DNA of 37,854 nucleotides from positions 74,354 to 112,207 of the forward strand of contig BCLD01000009.1 of NCBI GenBank assembly GCA_001600875.1, written 5' to 3'. Below, piece after piece: positions 22,162 through 31,281 of the stretch. Under the pieces are notes generated by a model that saw only the letters and a program-made list of their open reading frames with translations, was not told the DNA's origin and made no database searches. Made by a program: the position numbers and the translations under genes. The DNA comes from Solicoccozyma terricola (taxonomy: Eukaryota; Basidiomycota; Tremellomycetes; Filobasidiales; Piskurozymaceae). Every line of letters begins with the position of its first letter. Positions within the stretch are counted from its first letter, which is position 1.

Positions 22162-25100
22162 ATGCCTAGTTCAACTCCAGCACGAGAACCCCCCATTCAG
22201 TCGGCGAGCCATCCCTGTGCAGCAGACATCATGGCAGATAGAGACTCGTTCCAGGGACAGAGGTCGCTTTCCCCTGCGGCGACCGTTTCTTCTTCGAAAC
22301 GTCCTGCGGATCAATCTGATGTTGATTCGACCACAGCTTCTCGGTGAGTCGTCGTGGGTCTCATCGCGGTGCCCCATCAACTGCATCTGTCAACCTGCTG
22401 ACATGTTACCTGCTCTCCATGTAATACCCTGCCCTTCCTCCCCCCCCAGCATCCACCTAGCATGCCTATCTTGCCGTGCCAAAAAGGCCAAATGCTCCGG
22501 CGACCCGCCACGATGCCAACAATGCGTTAAATCAGATCTCACATGCACTTGGCCAGACGGTCGAAAGCGCAAACGCAACAAGAAGGAAATGCAGATGGCG
22601 AATAGGTTGGCATGTTTGATATCAGGACAGGATGTGGCAAATACCGCACATCAAGCATCTGTGTTTCACACCTTGAATACATTACACAACTCGGGATTCA
22701 ATGGGATGCCGTGGATGATGCTGGGATCAAAACAGGATATCGGTGGATCTGGTGGAATGTCAACCCATGTGGAGAGCAACGGTACCGCTGGCACAGGACA
22801 ATCGAATCCGATGAACCCTCCGAATAACACGCTTAGCACACCACTACCATCGTGGGACAACGACATGATGGTATTGGCCAATCTTGCTCATAACTTTGAG
22901 GGAATTCCAACGTCTGCAAATGCTGGCCCAGGTCCATCTTCAATGCAGTACCTTGACGCTAATCGGAAACGCTTCGATGAACCTATCCAGCAATCAAATC
23001 CTCACGATGCATGGACAAATACATCATCCACAGATCAGTTTACAGAGCCATCCGCAACACAGCCTTCCTCTCATCACGACGACCTCGCAACGAGGTCTTC
23101 CGACCAACAAGCCGCCGGCGTCGAATCGGCAGCGCTGGGGATTAATGGGCAGAGTGCGATATTAGGAGCGATCGCCAATCAGGTTGGTTATATGGAGGGG
23201 GATCATGGAGAGCCGTATCTGAGGGTGTACTATTATAGGGTGGTGAGTTGTGGCTACCCCACAGATCGAGGTAGACGAGCTGCTGAGATTAATGTTCCCC
23301 TTCAAACGCCTCGTCCCCTTGCAGTCCGGAAGTACAGGTGCGTTTGTTTCGTTGAAAGGGAGTATACCTCCCGTTGACCACCTGGCCTCGCCCTCCCTCA
23401 CACAGCCATCCATCCGGGCATCAACCGCATATGCCTCAAACTGCAACTCCGACAACCTGCGGGATCAGATACAGATGCAAACGTCTCCCCAGCTTCATCG
23501 TCCTTGCCCCCTGCACTCGAACCAACCTTTGATCCTCAAACTGACATGCCGCTTCCCGAGGTCTACGAACCGTTGATCCACATCTTCTTCGAGCAATGCT
23601 CACAGCATTTTCCGAGTGTCCAGCCAAAGAGAATTTATGGACGTATCAAGGATGGGACGATGAGCGCGATACTACTGTGTGGTATGTAATAGCCGACTAG
23701 CTAGAAGCGGAACGCTGTGACTTTCCCGGAACTGACACATCTTACTGCAGCTATGTGTGCAGTCGCGGCGAGATTCCATCCAGCTGCAAAGGGGAATCTG
23801 GCTGATGTGAGTATTTGCTTGTCCCGTTGCATAACCACCCCGGTGTTGACTCCAGTCTCCTCCAGGCTGGCAACGCATTCATGAAGAAGGCCTACGACCT
23901 CACTGTTCCCAACATCCGTCTCCCCAACACCGACTCGGTGACTGCACTTCTCCTCATGTCTTGGTGCGAGTTTGGGCAAAACTCGGAATCGGGACAGTGG
24001 GGGTTCTCAGGCCTTGCAATGCGCATGTCTCAAGATCAAGGATTCCACAAGAATACGGATGTCATGTACGAAGATCATGCACATTTCGTACGCAACAAGC
24101 TGTTGTTCTGGAGTACTGTCATTACGGACCGATTGTTGGCTTTCAGTACTGGTAGACCGTGTAGTGTGAGCCTCCCCCTGCGACGCGACATCGATTGAAT
24201 GCTAATTAGCATGGCATGCAGATCCGGGAAGACTCGATCGAACTTCCCCTTCCCGACGATGAGGATCTTCCTCTTCCTGTGGGGTCAGATGGCCAATTGC
24301 TACCAGCTTTGCCTTCGCCATTCGTACGCTTCATTCAGCTGATGGTAATCTGCGGACGAATCGCGTGAGTGGTTGTCTCTTCGATCAGCTTGAGAAATCG
24401 AGCGCTCGACCTAACGCAGACACGCTCTTACCGCTACTAGCGACCTCTTAAATGGCATACGTGGATCGCCGCGAACGTTCCCGACCACCTCCATCCCAGA
24501 GGACCTGTCATCGTTGCAGAGCGAGCTGGTACGTTTTTATAGCCATACGCCCGGAGCAATGGCATGGTCCGCCAATAATTTCAAGGAGTATATATCAAGG
24601 AACCTTGGTGGGGTAAGAGAAGAGTTGAGCGCTTGATCTAGTGCGAGCTACACTGATTCATTGAAATGTTCGACCCGCTCACCAGATCTACCTCACGTAT
24701 CACTGCGTAGCAAACGCTCTCCTCGCATCACTTTACCATCCGAGCATTCTCTACGCCCCAAATGGCACAGACACACCCATCAGCCAGAGCCTGAACAAAT
24801 CCGTACAGCTTTCCCTTGCCTCTTCGCGGCTCATTTGTGAGGCTATCGTGTTTTCCGATCTGTGTTCTCCGTCGTCATTGGTATGTTCTCGCCACCCGCT
24901 CTCGAGGAGGATATGCCACAGCTGAGCCGTCTTCATCAGATCGTCTCACCGCAAATGACCCAGGCCTTGTACATTGCTGGCCTTGCCTTTGTTCACGAAA
25001 TCAAGCAGTCTACGTTTCAAGGGACCGGTGACCCGTCTTCTAGCGGAGCCGGTGGACAGGGTACAGCCTTCTTGCACCTGCTTGCCAAGCAGAATCTGGA

Positions 25101-25627
25101 TGTTATTATCAACGCATTGCGTAAGATGGAAAGATACTGGGCGGGAGCTGGTGTTGCTCGACACATCCTGGAACAAAGAGCTTCTGGACTGGGGCATGCC
25201 CGCATCGATTTTTCAAAAATCGCAGATCATATCCCTACCTTTGTGTCTCTACCAGATTCTGGCATTCTCAGGCGCTTCACAGGGAACCTGGGCTTAGGTG
25301 GTGAGTGCGTGAGGGCATACAAGTGATTGATATGCTCATCATCGCATGCACGCTTTATACAGACCTCAGCACTCAGGACCAATTAGCAACCATTGCATCC
25401 CTTAGTCCCGGGTCTCAGGCCGTAGCTCAGGATGCCAATGAAACTTCCGATAGTGAGTCTTTCAGTGTCCTTTTCCGTTATTGAACGACATCTGATGCGT
25501 GACATGCTACCTTGTAGGCCACTTCATGCTGCAGAATTTACTCTCCCAGTATTCAGTGGATGAGATGTTGGTGGAGCCTGCGGGCTCGTTCGACCCATCA
25601 TTCTTTGATTTTGATTTCTCAATGTAG
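22162..25627 (+). CDS. Zn2Cys6 binuclear-cluster transcription factor
   Basis: Twelve exons (22162-22343, 22450-23242, 23325-23337, 23406-23681, 23751-23806, 23866-24165, 24222-24364, 24441-24612, 24686-24880, 24922-25300, 25363-25452, 25518-25627) give 902 residues. The zinc cluster CLSCRAKKAKC followed by CQQC and LTC has the C-x2-C-x6-C-x6-C-x2-C-x6-C spacing, with a basic RKRKRNKK tail. A Ser/Asn/Gln-rich linker follows. From about residue 330 the fungal transcription-factor middle-homology region begins (MPLPEVYEPLIHIFFEQCSQHFPSVQ, ARFHPAAKGN, WSTVITDRLLAFSTGRPCS). The C-terminus is acidic and aromatic (FDPSFFDFDFSM), a plausible activation segment. A 13-nt exon restores the conserved VSGSTAIHPG reading. 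It lies between the DenD-like gene and the kinase, so it probably controls the block. Confidence 0.88.
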
Positions 25628-25688
25628 AGTGTCAGGACGAGGCGGTCGCTCAAATGTATTGGTGAAAAATCATATACGTCTGTGAATC

Positions 25689-28113
25689 TCACATATCCGA
25701 ACGAAGCGCATCGAGAATACCCTTGACACCGAAATATACTGCCATGGCACCAGGATCTGGTGGTAGAACTTCACCCCTACCTGCTCCAACATAGGTCGCT
25801 CTGTGGTGATCATTTCTCGCAGAGTCAGGCTGAGAATAGTAAACCGGTCGAACGAAGTAACTCACCTTCCGAGTTTTGCTGTCATTGGAATCGTGCTCTC
25901 CGCCCCCTGCCTGGCTGCATCTACTGCGGATTTCAGATCATTCGTGCTCTGCAGCGTCTCCACGAACGGAATCAAGGCGTCCATCATCGTGCGATGTCCT
26001 TTGCGAGCTGGGGTGGCTTGCTGAAGGGCGATCAGCGCACGGCTGATCACACCTGACCAGAATTTTACAGAATCTGGCGCGAGATCGGTCGGTTGTCTTG
26101 TTTCGGCAGTGATGCCAGCCAAGAATATGGAGATGATGGCTCCTAAAGGGAGAAACGCTTCTGTCAGTGATTGAACCTTCGTTCAAGGTGGAATTACCCA
26201 CCCAAAGTGCCGCCACAGGTGTCATCTATCAGATGGGTGAGCTTGTTGAAAGTTGACACCAGATCGCCGGTATTGCCGAGTCCTTTCGCGACAGCATCAC
26301 TGACGGCTAGAGGTCCAATGTCAATAGAGGCATCAAATCTGACTTATACGCTCCACGATATACTCACCATCCGCTCCCAGCTTGACAGTCTCCCCACAAT
26401 CGCCATCGCCAACGATCTTTGTCGTGACACGTTTTCAAATCAGGGGACGCTCGGTACAAAAAGGCCACAGCTAACACTCACTGTGTCCCATTTTGTCAAA
26501 TCCGGTTCAGCAGCAGACATAGATCTGCAAGCACCATGAAGGACCTTTTGAAGTAACTCGGGTTCAACCTTGGTATCACCATGAATGTCCTCTTCCAGGT
26601 CCAGGTCAACCTGCTTGTCCATGAGTTCTTCCGTACTCTTGACCATGATGTTGGATGGCTTGACCGCATTGATCCATGATAGAGACGCATGAGGAGCGTC
26701 GAGGTAATTGAGGATGTCATCTTCGTTTACCGGATAGGTCAACGACGCTTGCTTGGCTGCCTGTGTTACGTTCATGAGAGTAATGCTGACACCGGGTGCG
26801 TTGAGAGTAGTTACGAATGCGCCAGAGTAAATGCGTACTGGACGACGTAAGTTGCGTTTACCGATTTGGGTGAGTGCCTCATCCACCACAGCATCTTTAG
26901 AAGCGAATGTAAGCGACTGTATCGAGAGGTTGATGCCCAACCGCGTCACTCACTGATCTCCAGTGGCGACATCCCGCCCATGTTGTTGACGCACAACACG
27001 ATCTCGTCTTCCGAGCCGTACTTGACGAACGATCGTTCCACATCAGACTCATCGAGGATCAGATCAAGCATTCGGCTGATAAGCTCCTCGGAATCTGGCT
27101 TCGGGGTGAGGACAAAGAAACCCTGTTCTCAGCGGGACAAAATTTGTCAGTTTCATCCTATATTTCAAAGTTGACCCACAGACCTCACCGGCTCGTTATG
27201 AACTCCAACTCCCAGTTCAACGGTGTTCTCCGTCGGCTTGAAATGCTCGGTACGACCAGGCACATGGGAATGTCCCAACGATGCACCGATCGAGCACATG
27301 CTATCATTCACAGCTTGACCAAGGGCTAACAACTGCGGGAATGAAGGCCTAGCCGACGACGGGAGTCGAGAGGCTGCCCCAAGTACCTTACAGACTGTAA
27401 AATTCTACAGGTAAGTGGGAGTCAAGGTTGGGAGGGACGACTTTTGACTCACCCAAGGTGGTTCCGCCGATTGCCCTCCGTCCGACAAGCTTGCCTGCCG
27501 AGCGTGGGATGGCGACGTCGTCGGTTACCATGATCATATCAATGTTCTTGACCCCCTGAGCTCGTGCTTGCTGGGTGGCAAGTCCAAAGTGCAAACAGTC
27601 ACCTATAACCCCAAGTACGCTTAGCGTAAATAAAACAAATTGCAGACGAATCCTGTTACGCACCGGTATAGTTCGTGACGACAAGAATAGTCCCTGCATC
27701 GGAGGGTACGCTCTTGACTGCTCCTAACACTTGCTTGGCTGAGGGCGATCCGAAGATGTCGCCAGATACGGAGGCCGCGAGCAAACCATCCCCGACGACT
27801 GCCAACCTCGTGTCAGTTGTATGATCCGATCCGTTGTGCGGCGAAATTAACCGCATAACTTACAGCCGGAACTGGCTGGCTCGTGGCCGCCTCCGCCTCC
27901 ACAAATTATTGATACCTCATCGCGAGGATGAGACGGGTTGTAAACGACCCTGAGAGATGGTAGGAGTCTCAAGGTCGGGTTCGATGCAACGATGCCCCTT
28001 AGGGATCGGTCAATGAGTGATGCATGATCTGCAAAAATGTGTTTATCCTACGAAAGAAACGCGTCAGTGGCGATGTCGACCGGTATTGCTGACCACCATG
28101 TGCTCACCGCCAT
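25689..28113 (-). CDS. Dihydroxyacetone-kinase-family kinase (DhaK plus DhaL), possible erythrulose kinase
   Basis: Eleven exons (28113-28108, 28047-27864, 27798-27664, 27602-27453, 27394-27189, 27122-26954, 26894-26482, 26416-26368, 26306-26202, 26142-25866, 25800-25689) give 601 residues, the normal length of single-chain ATP-dependent DHA kinases. The DhaK half has ICGGGGGHEPA (50-60), GDGLLAASVSGDIFGSPSA, VVTNYTGD and LGHSHVPG, whose second His (202) matches the residue that binds the ketose carbonyl. The DhaL half has the metal/ATP motif VGDGDCG (423-429), GNTGDL, DTCGGTLG, and DALIPFVETL. The enzyme should phosphorylate a small ketose (dihydroxyacetone, or a tetrulose as in fungal erythritol use). 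The first exon has only two codons (ATG GCG), so the true start could differ. It shares a 416-bp divergent promoter with the RpiB-like gene. Confidence 0.9.
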
Positions 28114-28529
28114 GATGCGATACTCTGCTTGGATGATATTGAATGTTAGAGGTCTTTGTGATTCCTTACAGCCAGGCTGACTCTGGGACATCGGTAGATA
28201 TCAGCCAACTCATCATACCAACGCGACTGAGCCGCCGAAGATTGGTGGATCCGTGAAGCAACATCACGCCGGTATCCTTGGAATTTCTCCGCGTTATCGC
28301 CAGGTCATTCACTGATCACCGGACCAAGGCTAGAATGAAGTGCCGCACCGTACCGGAGAGGAAATGGAACCTACCCGTCAAGGATGGAGGTGGTAATCTA
28401 CTCCGTCCCGGCTCGCGGCTTGATACAGGTAGTGAGATATCTGGTGTAAGTCGTTTGTTTGCCACCAACCCTTCTTTCTGGCTATCGTTCAAACCCACAA
28501 CCAATCTCACCCACCGTCAATCTAACACC
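28114..28529. promoter_or_regulatory. Divergent promoter of kinase and isomerase
   Basis: It carries GCCGGTAT at 28268-28275, the reverse complement of the ATACCGGC found twice in the DenD/regulator promoter. Further CCGG sites lie near 28318, 28350 and 28408. This is consistent with one regulator acting on both pairs. Confidence 0.45.
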
Positions 28530-29082
28530 ATGTCAGACCGCCTGCGAATCGTAATCGGATGTGATGAAGCTGGGTTCGATTTGAAGACGCTCATTTCGAT
28601 TGACCTTGCCGCCAGCCCCTTTGTTGAGAGCGTGATCGGTGAGTTGGTCTATGCCGCTGCGTTTCAGAAGGTAGTCGCAAACTGATACGCATCCTCTGAC
28701 AGACGTGGGAGTCAAGTCGGCAACCGTCAAGACCGCCTATCCCAGCGTTGCTATTGAAGCAGCTGAGCTCGTTGCTTCTGGCAAGGCGGATCGTGCCATA
28801 TTATTCTGTGGTACAGGCCTCGGAGTTGCCATCTCGGCAAATAAAGTACCAGGTGTCAGGGCCGTCACCGCCCACGATTCTTTCTCAGTCGAACGGTCCA
28901 TCCTCTCAAACGACTGCCAAGTGTTAACCATGGGCCAACGAGTAATCGGTCCGGAGCTCGCTCGTCGCCTCGTACGCGAGTGGCTCACATATCGCTTCGA
29001 CAACAAAAGCGCGAGTGCTGACAAGGTCAAAGTGCTGGAAGACTACGAGGCGAGCAGGATATCTGGCTGCAATCGGACGTGA
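28530..29082 (+). CDS. RpiB/LacAB-family sugar-phosphate isomerase, possible tetrulose-4-phosphate isomerase
   Basis: Two exons (28530-28638, 28703-29082) give 162 residues, the family's length. [13 protein letters not shown] near the N-terminus and [20 protein letters not shown] (Cys72 in the place of the catalytic cysteine) are diagnostic, with [10 protein letters not shown] and [15 protein letters not shown] following. Canonical ribose-5-phosphate isomerase B has CDH in the first motif; here it is CDE, which points to a substrate other than ribose 5-phosphate. RpiB-like proteins next to DHA-kinase-like kinases in erythritol/threitol pathways convert D-erythrulose 4-phosphate to D-erythrose 4-phosphate; that role is inferred here from context. 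Cytosolic. It is divergent from the kinase. Confidence 0.88.
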
Positions 29083-29318
29083 GCGCATTCTCGGGGGTTC
29101 AACGATTCTCACAGTCAACTGATCTCTCTGACATCGTCGCATTAGCATCGAGTGATTCTTTCCATGTGAACGACTGCCTCTTCGATCCCATGTAATACTA
29201 CTACGTTGAATGATCATGCATTTGGGGTGATATACGTAGCTCTTCCGCCGCCTCCATAGCAACAAGTGCTACACCACGCCCAAGTGCAATCTTAGCACGG
29301 TTATTGTTGTCAGTACCT

Positions 29319-29690
29319 CGTGCAAACTGTCCTATGACAATGTGGCATCTCCATATGCAAACAGACGCTATGTCGTATAGATATATTCAAGCTCTGCCCT
29401 TACTCCCAAGCAAACGGAAGAAACTTTCACAGCCTCTCCCGCATACACTTCTGTTGCCTCCTCGTAGATCTCAAGAAGAGCCTCTTCCTTGGGCAAGGCT
29501 ACCCCGTGCAAATTGTCCCATGGCAATGTGGCAACCAACTCCATAAGCAGACAAAAGCTATTACAAAGATATTCAAGCTCTGCCCCTACTCCCGAGCAAA
29601 TCGAAGAACTTTTCGCAGACTCCCGCGTACACTTCTGTTGCCGCCTCGTAGATGTCGGGAAGAGGCTCGTCCTTGGCGAGACCAGATGCG
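29319..29690. repeat. Tandem duplication (about 186 bp) of the aldolase 3' end
   Basis: The segment from CGTGCAAATTGTCC at 29505 to about 29690, which includes the last roughly 40 codons of the class II aldolase and its 3' flank, is repeated at 29319-29503 with the same order and about 186-bp spacing (184 at the far end). The outer copy has substitutions and small indels, and on the minus strand its frame is broken (LEIYEEATEVYAG is still readable), so it is a dead gene tail. Confidence 0.85.
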
Positions 29691-30847
29691 ATGCGTGCCA
29701 TGGTAGGATCGCGGGCCCATGAGTTGATATTGAACTGGTAAATCGAGAAGAAGAAGTCAGGAAACGCTCGAGTTTGAATCCTGTTCGCTGTGTAGTCTCA
29801 CCTTTCTAGCTCCCGCTTTGACGCAGTCCTTCCAGAGTTGATCGGGAAGTTCGTCCGTACCATGAAGGGCGATCTGGTCAACCATCGAGCGAGTTAGCAG
29901 TGCACGCCATCTCTCGACAACATCAAAAGTACAACTCACATAATGATCATTCTTTCGTACAATGGAATGCAGTGTGCTCAACCTTCCTCACAGGGCAGTA
30001 CAATCAGCAGACCGTCAGAGGAAATCGAAGGGTACCCACAATTTTAGATCAAAGTTTGGAGGATTGATGTATTTTCCATGGAGGTTCCCGATGGACGGAG
30101 CGAGTAATGTCGCTCCACTTTCTCGCATGAAGTGTTCGGCCTTGGCAGCGTTCGTGAGTTGAGCATCTGAAACCACTCGGAGACCAGCTTCGCCACCCTC
30201 AAGTCGTCCGAGCTCGACTTCGACGGCAACACCAACGGCGGTAGCCCTAGCGGTGTGGCCTCGGCACTACGAAATAGTAGGATGTGAGAGACTGACCCCT
30301 AACCCGACGCTGACGCTGGCCCTCGTCACTCACAACTTCCAAATTTTCCTCGTCGGTGTCGGCGTGGGAAGCGTCGACCATAATAGAGTCGAATGGCACG
30401 CCCTGCTCGGCGAATGACAAGGCGGTATCGATGTCTTCTTCAGTAGTTGCGTGGTCGAGATGAACTGAGATAGGGACGGATGCTGAGTGGGCGAGATTCA
30501 GAAGAAAAGCTAGGAATGGCTTGCCACCCCAGTCTGTTGACAAGATGAGCAGACCCGACCGTCAGCGCCCGCCACAGGTGGTCTTCAATCAGCAGGACAA
30601 ACTCACGCATGGTGACTGGGAAGATCTGAAGGATCGCAGGACTCTTAGCTCGCTCTGCAGCTCGTACCAGAGCTACAGCCGCGATCGCGTCGTAACTGAG
30701 TGCGAGAGACTGTATTAGGGCCCCTAGATGTATGTGCCGGCGTTGTCTGTCGACCTACCATGTCATCGCTGCCACTCCATAGCCTGCCTTGTCTGCCTCT
30801 GCGAGGATAGCGAGCGAGCGGTTTTTCTGCAGCTGAGCGACGTGCAT
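29573..30847 (-). CDS. Class II (zinc-dependent) ketose-phosphate aldolase
   Basis: Seven exons (30847-30759, 30695-30607, 30533-30334, 30266-30040, 29982-29940, 29873-29802, 29734-29573) give 293 residues, the size of the GatY/KbaY/FbaA family of TIM-barrel aldolases. ILAEADKAGYGVAAMTCYD at the start, SPAILQIFP, and VHLDHATTEEDI place catalytic Asp86 and zinc ligand His87. MVDASHADTDEEN, VEVELGRLEGGE, IGNLHGKY (His188) and ALHGTDELPD (His220) complete the site. The family cleaves ketose 1-phosphates or 1,6-bisphosphates to DHAP plus an aldehyde. The usual HGGSG phosphate-binding loop is replaced by HGTDEL, so the substrate may be unusual. Its 3' end is duplicated downstream. It is divergent from the ACS-type transporter. 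Confidence 0.88.
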
Positions 30848-30848
30848 T

Positions 30849-30893
30849 GTGAAGGTTGTGAAGGGTGTGAAGGGTGTGAAGGGTGTGAAGGGT
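30849..30893. repeat. 9-bp minisatellite at the aldolase start
   Basis: One imperfect (GTGAAGGTT) and four perfect (GTGAAGGGT) copies lie one base upstream of the aldolase ATG, followed by GTGGTGTGCGGTGTG. They would be in its 5' leader. Confidence 0.9.
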
Positions 30894-31281
30894 GTGGTGT
30901 GCGGTGTGTTGTGTCGGTGTCGTACTTCCATCGATTCGTGCTGAAACTGATGTGGTTAATAACCATTTCGGCGGTCGGCACTTGAGTGGCGAAACAGTCC
31001 CGGATCGCGGCGTGATAATGAAGATGTACAGAGTCAGCTGGTAATTCGTCCTGTCAAGGCTCCATTGATCCTACAAGCCGGGGTACCCATGCACCGGAGT
31101 GATTCTGACAGGCCCGTCTCGGTTCGAATCTTTCAGCCGCCAAGATTTCGTGCCTTTGAACGGTTCCAATATCGCATGGACCGTCGTCGTAGGACAGACA
31201 TATAAGTGGCTGCTCGGGAGTGCGGAGAACAATATGGGCCCCCCAATCCACACCGACCAGCTCTCACAACTTTCTCTTCAA
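30894..31281. promoter_or_regulatory. Divergent promoter of aldolase and ACS transporter
   Basis: Shared upstream region. CCGG occurs at about 31079 (GCCGGGGTACCC) and 31094 (CACCGGAGTG), but the full ATACCGGC motif of the neighbouring promoters is not present. Confidence 0.35.

Noticed and set aside
23240..23264. Very short intron (22-25 nt) in the regulator followed by an exon reading IEVDELLRLM
   Set aside because: Too short to splice; the 82-nt intron to 23324 plus the 13-nt exon gives a better conserved sequence.
31121..31130. GGTTCGAATC resembling a tRNA/Pol III B box
   Set aside because: No A box at the right distance upstream, no cloverleaf stems, and no T-run terminator.
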